Shown here one piece after another: positions 24,300 to 37,512 of a stretch of 64,000 nt of DNA (positions are counted from its first letter, which is position 1; every line of letters starts with the position of its first letter). This DNA comes from Sipunculus nudus (taxonomy: Eukaryota > Annelida > Sipuncula > Golfingiida > Sipunculidae). Location of the stretch: assembly GCA_026874595.1 (NCBI GenBank), contig CM049314.1, forward strand, positions 68,194,300 to 68,258,299. Direction: 5' to 3'. Made by a program: the position numbers and the translations under genes. The notes below the pieces were generated by a model. The model had not been told where the DNA came from, made no database searches, and was given only the letters and a program-made list of their open reading frames with translations.

Positions 24300-27200
24300 T
24301 GCACAATATCTCTATTACTTTCCTCTGTTACTGGAATTAGGGTTCCTATACTTGAGTCAACAAGCCCTTGAGCCTTGAAATGTTTTGAAGATGATTGTCA
24401 ATTCATTACCCAAATCAATCACACTCACGGTTAAGTCAAACACAAACCCAAATTGACAAAGGTCGTAACGGCTCTTGGTTCGCATATAGATAGGAATATA
24501 CTAAACCGGTTACTTTTGTACGGTTCGCGTCCGCAGTGTAGTTCGCTTTACAAAGGCCTAAATCAATGTATTCCATGAAACGTGACTCACCTGTACGCAC
24601 TTAGTTGTTAACCCGATTCACTGTACTGCAAAATGATATGTTTCGCTGGAAGGATAGATCAAAAGGTACCAAAACCGGCCCCATGCAGACTATAAACGGA
24701 TTTGCTTGTACGCAGTAGGGACCGGTTGAATAGGAAATCGGACAAAAGTAAGCCGAACTACTGTACAAGCGTACTTCAATAAACCGAACTGGTGAGGATT
24801 AGTGGCCTAGTGCAGACCGAGTAAACCGATTCACGATCCGGATCATTTGCTGTTGCGTATACGGCCATAGGATCTGGTTTAACTTTGACATTATAGTAGA
24901 CAGTATACAATTATATGAAGTATACCAAATTATTTACTAAACTGACAAGCTAGCAAATACAAGAAAATTGAATATATTAATGTTTATAATATGCAAATGT
25001 GAAAATAATCCGTTGTATCATTTCAAAGATACTGACAGCCAACTACCAGCTTTGCCTATAATATATTGATAACACAGGTAACAACATGAGATACAGATCC
25101 CCTTTACTGCTGAAATCTCAAGTACCAGAGTCCTTTACATTTTTAATACACCGACGCCAGGCCTTTTATAGTCGCCTGCCTTATTTAGTCGCCGGGGTAA
25201 AGTGATGTCCCAGAAAGCATAAATAGACGCCAGTCTTGTTCAGAGGCCAGTTGTCAAATAAAATTTCCATGTTTGCCGTCGGATGTCTTTTCCCGTACCT
25301 AAACTGGCGCATTTACCGGTCAAATGGACAGGCGATGTTGTATGTATTTTGGTTTGTATTTGTGTTTATAATATGTTTAATTCCTCCATAAATGTTTCTT
25401 TTTTCTTATGTGCTTATCTGTATGTTTCCATAAGGGACACCAAATATTCCTGATTCGCCCATAATGAATAAAGCCGATCACCGATCCTAATAAACGCTAT
25501 AAAAATACGTCAGCAGTGAGAAGGCTAACATTATCACTGCTGTTAAGCCAGGTAAAGATAGTTCTGATTGACACAAGCGATAAGACGTAGTACAGTGAGA
25601 GTCTACCTCAAGGCCGATGAATTTCGATGGATGAACAGAACTGTTCAAATACGTTTTGGCACATATTTCTTGTATAGCATGAAGACACCAGATGATGGTA
25701 TCAAGGGGTACAAATTGTAGCTACTGTCAAGCCAAATTACGCCCCTTGCTTTCATTTTGAAGCGCTTTAAATTGCGTCCCCCTTGTTACCATAACGACGT
25801 TTCCGGGATAATCTTGAAAGTTAAATATATTTTTTTTACTCTTGTCGGCAACGATACATTCGGTGGAATAATACCGGCAGTAAATATCACATACCAGTAA
25901 ACACCAGGTCGGAGACGTTTAAATACGCTGTGTAAAACTGATTCAGTTAGGAGTCGGGAGGAAAGTGTCATGAAAACGAATTTACCCTATGCCGTTATAC
26001 GTTCCAATCCCCCGTATTTCGATGGAACCATTAATACCAGTTGTATAGGGTGCACAGTCAATGGAAGAGTCGTCCCGTGATTAGTATTTACTACCCTCCC
26101 CCGGTCCGGTCCATCAACCAAGCGGTCGGTCCTGGTCGGATCCTGCTATAGGCGGTCCGGTCCATTTGTTAAAATATCATTAAAATTGAAATAAATTAAA
26201 AGTTTTTTATTCTGCCTTTGCTCTACATTTTTTCCCTTACATATATATTTGTTCAAATATTTAACAACCGAATATCACACACACAGCAAAACGTGCAATA
26301 AATATAACATTATAACCAATACTTAAATCGCTAGATCTGGCTTTGAAATTTTAATGACAAATTTAAAATCACAATATCTGTAAATAATTTTACAACAGTG
26401 GAATGTTTTTGTTACTGTGTAGGGCATGGTGGTTACAGTACAAACCAAACGTGAAGGGTAGGGCAAGCTGGTTCAAAGAATTTGCTGGGGCGGGGATGGA
26501 TGCGGGTTGACATTTGTTTATTAGTTATGTAGTTGTGTATGTGCGATTTGATCAGTGGCCGATCCAGGGGGTAGCTGTGGGAGTTATAGCTCCCCCCCCC
26601 CCTCCCAAAGGTTCTGGACTCCGTAGAAAAAACATTAGGCAGTAGATGTGCTGGCCACGTATGTGTAGATCTAACCGTGACAACCCGACTGAGTAGGCAA
26701 TCGACTGAGTTACCAATGTGCTGGGTTAAAACGGAACTTTTCTCGCTCATGTTTGGTATTATTAAAAAGTACATAAAAAGTACTAACGATTGGTCTGGCT
26801 TATGTTGATTGACAGTGTACCTGTAGGCCAGGAAGCGTTGTCAAAAATGACGAAAATATTTGAATCTTCATCCAGGCCTTATAATGCGTTCCTCAGACTT
26901 AGATGTAAAGGCACTCTGGCACCAGTAATCTGGTCGTAATTCCAGAGGGTCGATATGACGCTAGTGTAGATCAATAGAATAAGACTGTTAAGTCTCTAAT
27001 CCTGACCGGTGGTCACTAACCCCGACATTCAGTATTGAAAATTTAGATTTATTCCTAATTCTTGGAATTCCGAATACTGTATTTTTTTGTTTTAACTGTA
27101 TATCACAAAGCCAACGTCACTCAGGTTATGGAAAAAAGAGATCTTATAATAAAAATCAACATGCAATTGGCCCCTATTCTTCTCTCCCACTTTAGCATAT

Positions 27201-28080
27201 TTATACTTTGACAGAGTGTCCAGCAGGCCACCCTTTATCACGCGAAATGTATTAATATTTGTTGGAGCTGGGTCAAGTATGACTGTCTTTCCTCTCTCTA
27301 TAATTAATCTCTCAGCTAAAAAATATTATGTGAATGGAATTTCTGTCAATATTATAAAACTTTCATGGGTGTGTATCAGGGTTGGCAAATGCAAGCAAAT
27401 ACTCCAAAAAGGTCTATGCCAGCGGAAAATGAATGGAAATACCACTTTTTTACCGGCATTTGCTGGTATATACTGTCATATTAAATTTTATCACACCAGG
27501 TCATTTGTTTTCCTTGTCTTGAGGCGGCTTGGGGTTAATAGATAACATTAATCTTAGTTTACACATATATAACTTTTCAAAGTAATTGTAATACATATTA
27601 CTTCCTGTTAATTACGTTTCCTGCTGTGTCACTAATCATGTGAGCAGATAATGTTGTATGGACTCTGTGCTGGTTCAGTGATTGTCTTTGGTGTGTCTAT
27701 TAACGGTCAGGGCAAGCCTGGGCCCGTTGTTAATTATGTAAGTGATGACCAGAGGTGCTGATTACAGAAGTGTACTTCATTGGACAGTAAAGGTGTAGCC
27801 AGTAAAACGCCTAGACCTGTCTGGTTGTCACACTACTGGGGATGTGAACGTCCAGATTCTTTTAACTGTCAAACCAACTGGCGGAAACTCGTACATACGT
27901 ACACTCCAAAGATAACTAAGACATGAATCAATAAAAACAAATCAATATAATTTAAAGAAAACATACAATTACATTAATAAATTCATAAAATAAAGCGATT
28001 TAAAGACTCTCTTACTTGTTAAACTCTTGATAAAATAACAATCGATAAAGACTAAAGCTTACAGAAAATAAATACGTTTC
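24300..28080. other. No gene recognised (24.3-28.1 kb)
   Basis: I see AT-rich single-copy-looking DNA with a few short repeats: an ACCGGTT/TGTACG-rich stretch near 24500-24830, and a truncated CAGTGGCCGATCCAGG end with a C-run near 26555-26595. ORFs of 109-113 codons at 26433-26774 and 27216-27545 have no domain character, and I do not call them genes. Confidence 0.5.
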
Positions 28081-28099
28081 ATTCAAGTTATTAGTCTGT

Positions 28100-28400
28100 A
28101 CTTGCTAATTTCTTGCTTCGGCCTCGGCAGTCTAGGGGAGGGGCACAGGGACATACGGCTAAAAAAACAAAGCTCTCGTACCTCTAGCAGTGTTTGGTCT
28201 AGCCTATGTTTTGCTTCCATCGCAAATGTTCTATACTCATCCCTTGCTCCTGTAAGAATCATTAGCCAGAGTCTTCTGGTACTACCTATAGTTCATCCTC
28301 TGCAGATTTTGTCCATTTCATACTTTACGCAGTTCTATTATTCAGTAACAAGCACGTCAATTCGGCTGCATCTTTTGGTCACATTAAAATAATGATAATG
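28100..28400 (-). other. Unassigned open segment downstream of the GPCR
   Basis: On the minus strand about 28290-28090 stays open and reads RRLWLMILTGARDEYRTFAM and then EAKHRLDQTLLEVREL, which has normal amino-acid composition. There is no start, and no paired splice sites that I trust. It could be a decayed exon or repeat-derived peptide. I do not recognise it. Confidence 0.2.
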
Positions 28401-28761
28401 AATTACATGAAATTGGGATTAGTGCGATCACTTTCAGCACAGTGATGTTGAAAGCAGGTCGGCGCTCTTTTGCTAAACTTCAGAATAAAATCATGACGGA
28501 CGTCCAAGTATCTGCAAGTCTCAGAACTAACATCACTCCCGTGAGTATGTTCTGCAAAAGTTGTACTACATCCCTTGAGTATATTATCTTCTCTATATTG
28601 GAATGAAGGTTAAGATACAGATAATGAAGGTTAAAATATGAAGATCTGTATGTCGCTAACTGATGAGAATTGATATTCACGCAAATATGCCCAATATATA
28701 CTCGGGGAAATCATATTGCAATAACTGTATAAATCATTGATCATTGCTGGCCTGTAACAGG

Positions 28762-29682
28762 TCAGCCCTGACCGTCATCAATGTGAGCTACACCAGTTTG
28801 AAGTTCTCCGTTTTCTGGTCTTCTCATTTTTTTCCTTAAATAAGTTTTTAAAGATTGTTTGACTTTTTTACTGAAGGGAAGGAAGAAAAAACTGTTGAAA
28901 AAAGATCCAGTGTAGCAACACCAGAACAGCCAGAAATTTAAGTTTGTTGTAAATAGCACGGGTATTATGGTGATATTGTAAACAGCGCACACAGCAACGA
29001 GCGACTTTGCAGATTTAAAAGCTTGTACTATCGGATTTGGCGTGACCGGAACATCTGCTGGGAGCACCTCAATACGTTTCATTTTAATCCTTTGACGGAT
29101 AACTATACACGTCATCCAAACGTTTGTACACGTAAGAACTCCAAGAAGGAGAAAGGCAATTACACGCCCAACGTAATATAAATATTCCTCGTTGTTGTTC
29201 ACCGAAATACGGGCTGATTTGGAATATTCATACGTATTCCTGAAAGTTGAAGGCACGAGAATGGCAACAGAAATGACCCAGACCAGCGCACAGGAAACAC
29301 GCACCCTCGTGTGAGTAACGAGAGTAGCTGCTCGCAGGGGTTTCACAATAATTATTGTTTTGATTAGAGATAATGTTGATGTCATCGCTAATGACGTAAG
29401 GGACGGAAAATTAAACATGAACCGTTGAAAGGGGCCGAGAAATTTCCCAGGATCTTCTGTTTTTGTCCACGACAAATACGTACTTATCCATCCCACAATT
29501 CCAAACAGAAAAGAGCAGGAAAAAATTGAAAGCAGGAGTGGAGACACTTTATCTCTGCGGACATCAGGACAAAGCAAAATCCCTAAAATAGCTGTCGTTT
29601 TGGAAAGAGAACTGCACAATGATAACAGAGTCACTATCACATTCTTGGTAATATCTACTACACTTTTATAATCCATCTTCAA
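28762..29682 (-). CDS. Intronless, diverged rhodopsin-like GPCR
   Basis: A 306-residue membrane protein with seven hydrophobic segments at about 13-37, 47-70, 87-113, 128-147, 169-195, 225-246 and 249-270, so probably a cell-surface receptor. Class A marks: a TM4 Trp135 with Pro144, a Pro241 in TM6, KPLR after TM3, and a basic amphipathic helix 8 (FSKKVKQSLKTYLRKK). Key motifs are altered: the DRY position reads I107-K108-T109, NPxxY reads NSFFF (263-267), TM2 lacks the usual Asp, and no Cys sits at the extracellular end of TM3. Length is near the minimum for the class; the N-terminal tail is only about 12 residues. The start is Met1 at 29682; Met3 is an alternative. It is the only long ORF between the two AGA copies. 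The ligand is unknown; a lineage-expanded orphan or chemoreceptor-type receptor is an inference. Confidence 0.85.
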   Translation of the reverse strand: MKMDYKSVVDITKNVIVTLLSLCSSLSKTTAILGILLCPDVRRDKVSPLLLSIFSCSFLFGIVGWISTYLSWTKTEDPGKFLGPFQRFMFNFPSLTSLAMTSTLSLIKTIIIVKPLRAATLVTHTRVRVSCALVWVISVAILVPSTFRNTYEYSKSARISVNNNEEYLYYVGRVIAFLLLGVLTCTNVWMTCIVIRQRIKMKRIEVLPADVPVTPNPIVQAFKSAKSLVAVCAVYNITIIPVLFTTNLNFWLFWCCYTGSFFNSFFFLPFSKKVKQSLKTYLRKKMRRPENGELQTGVAHIDDGQG

Positions 29683-30029
29683 TGCTGGTTACAGCTGCAA
29701 CAAAACTATATGCCTTCTTTAGTTCATATGCAAGTACAATCTGCTCCGGAGAGTGTAGAACCGGGTGTCTGATAGCTTCAATTAAAATACTCCTCGGGCG
29801 CGCTCTCATATATATTCAGTATTTGACATATGATCAGACCAGCGAATTGGTAGACAGACTTGTAATTATCGATTGAAGATAACGGACGTGTCTGGTAAAC
29901 TCTCGTGGTATTCCCTGACACTTGTCTGGGGATTACTCTTAAACCCAGCTATATACCTATTTTATAATATAAATTTATTTATTTATTTTTCATGGATTTT
30001 ACAATTAGTTATAATAACTAATGCAAGAC

Positions 30030-30180
30030 ACTCTCAATGTTTCGGATGTTGGCGCTCCGTAGTCGGTAAGGGTGGAGGACACCGGAAAAAACCACCGACC
30101 ATGGACGGGCTACTATAACCTACTCTCATGGCAAGGCCGGGAATCGAACCCTGGTCGCCAGCGGAGAGGATTTATGATTT
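30030..30180 (-). mobile_element. tRNA-like SINE fragment (different family)
   Basis: Minus-strand GGTTCGATTCCCGGCC is a good pol III B-box; it is followed by CATGAGAGTAGG, a GGTCGGTGGTTTTTTCCGG block and TCCTCCACCC. The A-box part is not convincing, so this is probably a 5'-truncated SINE rather than a tRNA gene. Confidence 0.5.
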
Positions 30181-30649
30181 CGGAATTACTCTGCGTAAAT
30201 ATTAATTAACTGCAGGTATTTCCTGCTTCGAAAGGTTTTTATTATGCCTTTATGACGGATAAATGAGCTTTTAAATCTGCAAACTGTCAGACATAAAACC
30301 AAATGTCGGTTGCAAATGTGCCGAAGTTGAAAGAACACTGAAGCAAACGTCTTTCTCAAAAGTCCGGTCTCTCTGACCAGATGTCCTTGTTGAACGCGTT
30401 TGGGTTATTTTAGCGGGCCCCCACATGTTATAAACACATGTTTGTAAACAAAACGAACAGCCTGTGCTTAGGGGGATCGGCGTTTTCTTCTTGTTTTTTA
30501 TAAAAAAAAAATTTAAAGGATTATCTTTAGTTAAAACACGTCAGATATCGGAGAAGGCTTCTTTAAAAGTTACCGGCAATTAGGCTACATTCTTGCACTC
30601 TGTACATTTGCGTTGCTACAGTTTGTTTACAAGTCATACATTTTCAAAG

Positions 30650-30935
30650 CGAAACTCGTTGAGAATGTTGTAGTCGAGTCCACCCCATCCGCGTCGAAAC
30701 GCAAGTCCGAGTCAAAGCAACTCCTAACTGCAAATTTCTAGTTTAGACATACTTTAATCTGATATTTAAATACATTAAGCTTTGTATATGCAATCTTGAG
30801 TTTCTATATATAAGTCCCCGTAGACTCGAGATGGACTCGGCCCAACGTCTCTAGTCCTGACCACAGAATCCGAGTCCAAGTCCGAGTGTAAGATCCTCAG
30901 GTCCAAGTCCAAGTCCCTGACAGACGAGACTCGTA
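30650..30935. repeat. GACTC/GAGTCC-rich degenerate repeat
   Basis: Many GAGTCCAAGTCC-, GACTCG- and TCCGAGTC-type words, clearest at 30870-30930. Similar but shorter patches occur at 2090-2120, 2740-2830 and 42470-42540. These look like remnants of one dispersed hexanucleotide-type family. Confidence 0.5.
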
Positions 30936-31309
30936 CCCGAACTCAATTCCTACATCATTTTTTATTGACCCATACCGGTCTTTTTTATGTACAGTTATTG
31001 TACTTGAATTTCCTCTATATAAAAACTTGCTGGTCAAATTCAGAGATTCGAGTTTGTTTATCGCCCGAAATAATATATACTGGCAGGTAGCGTCATAGGG
31101 TGGTGGCATCCATACAACACCACCCATAATTTTTATTCTGATGGAGGATTATCACTTGGAATGAAGACATATTTGCCGTGATCTTGGATGGTACCAAGTT
31201 TGGAGGAAGGAATAAAGGCAAATTCATTTTCAGCTGTTATGTTGTTTATAGGTGCGGGATAAATTTGAAATATCACCCCCGCTTAAAATATACTTGAGCT
31301 TACTCCCTT

Positions 31310-31565
31310 AAGTTGCCGTGGTGTTATAAATTGCTGTGGTTTTTTGCATTGATGTGGTCTTTAAAACTAATGAGATCATAAATTGTTGTGGTCTTATAAA
31401 TCGATGTGTTCTCATCAATTGTTGTGGCAATATACAATGCTGTGGCCTTATAAATCGATGTGGTCTTATAAACTGTTGTGGTCTTATAAATTGCTGTGGT
31501 TTTATAAAGTGATGTGGCCTTATAAATTGTTTTTTTTTCTAATAAATTGATGTGGCCTTGTAAAT
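31310..31565. repeat. 18-bp minisatellite, about 14 units
   Basis: Unit near TGTGGTCTTATAAATTGC, with changes mostly at the last three positions and in the TCTTAT part. Best preserved at 31440-31520. No coding frame runs through it. Confidence 0.8.
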
Positions 31566-32032
31566 TAAAGTTGCCTTCACCGATCTGCTATATGATATAT
31601 CTTACATGGGGCGTAAAAGACAGTAATATTTTTACAAATTGACATAATAACTGAAGTTTCGGGAATGTCTCTTATAATAACATCTAGGATGACGTGTGTC
31701 ATTTTAAGTGACAGTTCCGTAATAACTGATTATGTTATCATAATAATAATGTTTACTATGGTATTTAATCAACATTGGTATTATACTGATTTCTCTGTGA
31801 ACAGCAAGTCTAATGTTCCTCCAATGTATCTCTCCATGCTTTATCTGTCAAGATCTTCTTGAGATTTAAATATTTCTGCTTTGTATGCGAATCCTTTTTA
31901 ATCTGATAATAATCCTAATCTTATTTGCAACAAACAGGTCAATGGCTTCATTAAATTAATATTAGTAGAATTTTACCATGAGGAAGGATTATATATACCT
32001 CTTATATACCTCTTAGGCAACACAAAATAAAA

Positions 32033-32306
32033 GGTATGGTTCTCACGCGTCAATTTAACCCCCCCCCCCCCCTCCCATAATTAAATTGATTTTGATTTTC
32101 AATAGAAACTGACCAATTTTGAGCTCCAGTCGCTCGGATATTTATTTCAAGAAGATAAAATATAACAATTTTGATTAGATATCCTTTGTTATGTAGTGCT
32201 TTTACCTGTTTGGCAAAACAATTCTTTTAATATCATGCTTTTCCCTGATCACATGACATTTTTGATCGAACCATACAAAAAAAGGGGAAAAAAATGCCTG
32301 AGAACC
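32033..32306. mobile_element. MITE, ~274 bp, copy 2
   Basis: Left end GGTATGGTTCTCACGC, right end TGCCTGAGAACCC. Interior as in the copy at 23016-23284, but with a C-run of about 14 at 32058 and a small insertion. Confidence 0.75.
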
Positions 32307-33419
32307 CAAACATTTTTTCGCACTACAAAATGAACCTTGTGACAGAGTTATCTTCGCGAACTTTTACTTTAATATTCAGGAAGCGAGGATAAGACAAATA
32401 AGCTGGCTACACCAAGATTATGACCAGAAAGAAACATAATCACCAACGAGTCAAGATTGTTAAATGAGAACCTTGGTTCATTTAGGCAGGGGATCAAGGG
32501 TATTACCAGAAAAGTTTTCCAGGAACGCAGGGTAAGCGACTTGGACGCTAAAAATCTCTTTCTAATCCTCGATTCTTAGGGCCCAAGCTTCCGATTGGAG
32601 AACGGGAAATTTCAGAGTGCAGGATGGATAGGATCAAAATTTACCCTTGTAGCACTCATCGCCTAAAATAAATAATTCAGTTCTGTAAATACTTTGCTGA
32701 TAAGAGACTTACATTTCAATATATTCAATTCATCATTTAATGTGACGATTGCCATGTAGAACAAATGTGGTTAAATAATGTTTATATTCACTTCTCCCAT
32801 GAAAAACTATAAATAAGATCAATAAACTTTAAAGTAATTTTATATGGTGTTTTATAGAGGGAGTTCAGTTCTCCACAACAGTACGGAAGTTGCAATTAAC
32901 ACTGTTTACATCTACTGAACAAGACGGAGGTTGTATTGATACGCTGAAGTTCACAGTCAGCTTTAAGTACCATTGCTACTCCACCATCCCTACGTTTATT
33001 GAATACATATTATTCAAATATCAACATAGTGAAAATGCGATAAAAATGTGTCTTTTTTAATAAAAAAAAACTTTCAAATCTGTCGTCTTGTTGCATAGAC
33101 CATTTGGATGCTGGTGTCTGTCCCCCATCCTCCAGACAATTGCTGTTAGTGACAAGTGATAACCGGGTTCAAGAAAACATGGACTGACCGGGGTCCCGAA
33201 CAACTATTGAAGTGTTAAAGAGAGAAGAGTATTCCTTGTTGCATCAAACCACATATAAAAACATCAAAACAAACAGAGCAATTACAAACTATACTCATAT
33301 CAATTAGGGAAAAAAGTATTTTAAACATATAGTATTCACCGCCACCTATAGTTGATGACTTTGGGTTCAATAATCGGAAGTATAAAGACAAATCACTAAA
33401 TCTTGCAAAACTTTTAGTC

Positions 33420-33715
33420 AGCCCAGGTAGTGATGGTGCTCATGCTCAATGCGTTGCCTTTTTTGTCTTCAAGTACTAATAGTTCAGATCGAGATTTCTA
33501 CCAGTTAAGTCACCCCAGGTAGTAATGGTGTCCATGCTCAGTGCATTGCATGTTTTTTTCTTCAAGTACTGATAGTTCAGAACGGGATTTCTACCAGTCA
33601 TCTTCTCTTCCTAAGCCTAGCACGACAGAGGCTTTTGAAGATGTTTGTAAGCCTATTAGAGGTCATAAGGGACCAATCCGCTAATTTCTTCCAAGTACTG
33701 ATAGTTCGGTTCCTG
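33420..33715. repeat. ~105-bp tandem repeat, two and a half units
   Basis: Units share CCCAGGTAGTxATGGTG, CATGCTCAxTGC, TTCAAGTACTxATAGTTCAG and ATTTCTACCAGT. The third is only the AAGTACTGATAGTTCGG part near 33685. Confidence 0.7.
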
Positions 33716-34624
33716 CTTTTTGTTCATTCATCCCGTGTTTGCCGTTAAAATCTCAGGTGACTAACAAGTAGCATGTTCTAACAGTTGCTCTATCTCAAAC
33801 AAACAAAATAAAAACACAGACCATTTTATTTCAGGTATTCTTTTTGCCCCGTTATATTTTCAATTATCCATACTTGGCATTTTTGACTAAATTTGGATAT
33901 AAAGAGGTCTTTCAGAAATATAAAACTTACAAGAAACGAGGTTGCGGACAATATACTAGAAGTGATTATATTATTAGAATTTTTGGCCTATATAAACCGT
34001 CTTTTCTAGAGAACTATCCCTGGTTACCATAGCAACTTGCTTTAGTGGACATTTAACTCATGTATTCCGATATGTGTTACAGAATTAAGGCAAATGTGAG
34101 CAGGAGAGCCAGTAAACTTAGATTTTTTTTACATGTTATGCTCAATATTTCACGTTTCTTTTGTATTGCAAAATCGGTTTCAGCCGAAGTGGCAAAAGCC
34201 TCATTTGCTTCATACTGTTATCAGAAAACATATTACATAAAAATTAGAATTACATATACCCATTTATTGAGGCTTCCCGACAGCCTTGCTTGGTTAAAAA
34301 CAAACATACAACAAAGGAGCGTATAGCCGCACGTAACAACATCTATAACGTTGCTACAACAGACCTGGTCAAAAGGATCTTTATCTTGCCATACACCTGA
34401 GAATGTTTCTGATGTTAAAGGTCATGATAGCATGATTTGATTTGAATCACACTTACATAGAAAATAAATTATCGTCAGCATTTACACCAGGTAGGCATTT
34501 CAAATATATTATGTACATTATGTCAAATATATTATACGTCTGGATGAGTAAGAAAAACCCCCTTTGTTTTGGGCTGAATTAAAAGGTCTAAACGTAGTGA
34601 ATATGTCTACAGGCATTCCTGGAT

Positions 34625-34880
34625 GTGTCTGTGTAAAGCCTGGCACACACGTTACGAAATTTGGATACGATACGATTTTGTAATTTCCTATCGCAATATC
34701 GTACTGTAAATACCCAAGATTCTACGTACATTAAACGAACGTTGTGCAAAAGGGGACGGGATAATTACTGCAAGTACTGATCAGCTTTCACTCATGTATC
34801 GTATTTTTTCGTGCATGTTCAAAATTTTCGTATCGTAACTGGCAATCGTAATGCCGCCACATGAGTGAAAGCCGTACCAA
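34625..34880. mobile_element. Possible MITE fragment with an inverted repeat
   Basis: GCTTTCACTCATGT (about 34782) is matched inverted by ACATGAGTGAAAGC (about 34860), and GTATCGTA/TACGAT words recur inside. The start GCCTGGCACACACG resembles MITE ends. Element borders are unclear. Confidence 0.35.
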
Positions 34881-36094
34881 TAATCTCCTCCTCTTCCGGC
34901 CGAAAGATTCTTTTCATCGCAACCTATTAATCAGACTACGAAGCGCATTAAGCCAATTTTCTGCGTTGTATAAATTTTAATTTAAAAAATTAATACTTTT
35001 ACCAATATTTTCCTGAGTTTTCAAATTAACATCTGTTAACTGAAAATACGGCTTCTGATGGTCATTCATAGTTGTTTTAACCCTTTAACCGTACAGCTTG
35101 CTTCGTTTAATGTTCTCTTATATTGATACCTACGTGCATGTTTGTTACACCGGTGAATGTGCATTTTACAGAGTTGTTTTCAATTGTATATTTTATAATC
35201 TTTAGCGCATTTATTCCACAATTTTGTTGTGCTAAAATTAAGAGAAAAGTATACTTATATAAGAAAAAGGATTATAGAATTTGATAACCAATATTTTGGA
35301 TATGTAAAGACAAAAAATTCTGATTAATACTTGGAAAAAAAAATGCAATTTTTTCTTGGTGGCGTCATCAACGTCATGTATATCGTTATCACAGGAGATA
35401 AAAAATTGAGCCTATAAATTCAACTTAGGAGACACAATGACTCTCGAACAATAATACCTTTCATTATATAACCATTATTTTTCTAAAAGAATACTTCCCT
35501 GTATTACAAAATATTACCATTGTTTATACTTTGTGTTAAAAATTTAAAAAATAGGCCTTTGAAAAAAAAACTCTCTGATATACACATTTACCATTTTATC
35601 CATGCTGCCGCAATGAAATCATAAATATTCTTCAAAACAGGAAAGTAGTCACAGACTACAAAGACCTCCGCCAGGATCCTGATCAAACTACAACAGTATA
35701 TATCACAATGGGAAGAAAGCATTTTAATGGGAAAACGTGATGGTGATCCAGATTACCCCCAAAATTCTAGGGATTATTCCTTGGCATTAACCTGATTTTC
35801 TAGAAAAAAAAGAATAAAAAATCCGCGAAGAATTGTTTGCAAATAAGAGAACCGCAAAGGTGTATAATACGCCCGTTGTACGTCTGGTTACCTCTGACCT
35901 CATTTAATACGATGGATTTTCCATCGAGAAATACTTCTCACAATATAATAAGGAAATAATATCCGAAATAAAAATGACATTATGACATTTTATAATTTGC
36001 CATGGTAACCCTTCTTCGTCTTGCTGGTGATAACTGAGAACATGACGTTACAGATGAGGCATCATAAAAGCCAATTCATCAAAAGTCCAACTAA

Positions 36095-36450
36095 AAATTC
36101 GTTCGAGTTCATGTGTGTTTGTGTGTTTGTTCACAACATAACACACGCAATCCTGAACGGAATCTCATGCAAATATCAGGGGATTTCGGGATGGAGTCAA
36201 GAAAGAATCGATTATGTTTTAATATGGAACCGCCTCGTTATCCGGGGCCAGGTAGGACTTCCAGGATTATTCACAAGTGTACAGGAATTTATTCCCGAAT
36301 GAACCTGGGAATATGGGCCTAATAGGTGAATGCATACACGAGCGAGGAACTTCTGCAAAAAGGGACCTGGGAGGATGGACCGAATAAAAGGATTCAAACA
36401 TGTTTTTTAGAAGCATCTCACGTTAAGCACCGCCTACAAGGCATAGGCCT
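36095..36450. mobile_element. Dispersed ~350-bp repeat, copy 1 of 3
   Basis: Shares with 39765-40115 and 44580-44905 the blocks GTGTGTTTGTT, GAACGGAATC, GATCCGG/TATCCGG, GGACTTCCAxGAxTATT, GAACxTGGGAATATGG, CACGTTAAG and GCCGCCTAC/GCCCAC. Copy 2 ends in GGCGGAGGCCTGCA. Confidence 0.65.
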
Positions 36451-37512
36451 GCAGCAAGGTATATTTCTAGTTCAATTCTAAAAACCTTTGAAAAATGAAG
36501 AAAAAAAGGAACATCTTGCATGGTATGCAGCAGCTATATCCAAGAAGGTAGTACTACCCGCAGCCTGAACTCACATATCACTTAAAATAATTACTATATC
36601 TGTCACAATTATAAATGGATTGTTAATGCTGTTGAAGTTCTTGAAATACAGTGAATAGAATACATGAAAAGGCGGAATTTTGTAAATTTTTGCAATCAGA
36701 AAAACCCTTGCAAAAACATTTAACTCCATTCATCCTCGTTCAACTTTTATATGAATTAATCTCATGCTATCCGTTATTTCAGAACTACACATGTTTAAAC
36801 TCACTTATCTGGCAGAAACAAGCAAGTATGACTTGCCGAAAGTAAATAAATGAATGCATGTAGCACAGTCTGCATGTGAATCCCACATGTCACACATCTA
36901 ATCACAGAAGTCCACAGAAACTGGTAGCAGATGTTCACAAAGCAGTCAGATATAGAGTCATAGACTGAGTTTTAGCAGTTTTCCCTCCTAGCAATAGAAG
37001 ATTCCTAAATGGTGTATATCTGATTGTGTTGTGTAGAAACATAGAAGGTTTGCATTCTTGACCCTACCAAATACGAAAATCAGAAAGAAAATCAGTTAAA
37101 AAGGAGATATAAAATAACTTTGCCAAATGATAGCCTGATCATTAAAATTTTAGATTCTGTGAATACACTTTAAAGGTCGCACATAGCCTTATCAGATTAT
37201 ATCTGCCTGGATACAAAATCTTACTAGGAAAGAGGAGAAAAAGAAGTTTTGGTATTGAATAAAACTCCAAAGATTTGCATCACTCATGAATTTCAAACTT
37301 TCGAATAGGTAGTTTGAAGACCAAATCTGATCCCAGGATGATCAAAAGTCTAAAAAGATGTTAAAAACAATGAAATTATAGATGAACTATATATGGACGA
37401 TGACTAGGTGAGATAATTTGTTATGTCAGTCCCGATAATAAAATAAAACAAGTGTTATAATACTGGGGAGATTACAAGACATGAGACTGTTATCTTATAT
37501 CCAAGGTTTTTC

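Larger units (their letters stand above)
32310..36090. other. Mostly unassigned DNA
   Basis: Apart from the entries at 33420 and 34625 and the GATCC fragment at 35660-35770, I see nothing that I can name. ORFs of 62-88 codons at 33844 and 34060 are AT-rich and lack domain character. Confidence 0.4.

Noticed and set aside
26433-26774. 113-codon minus-strand ORF
   Set aside because: Crosses a C/G homopolymer and a hAT-like fragment; no recognisable domain.
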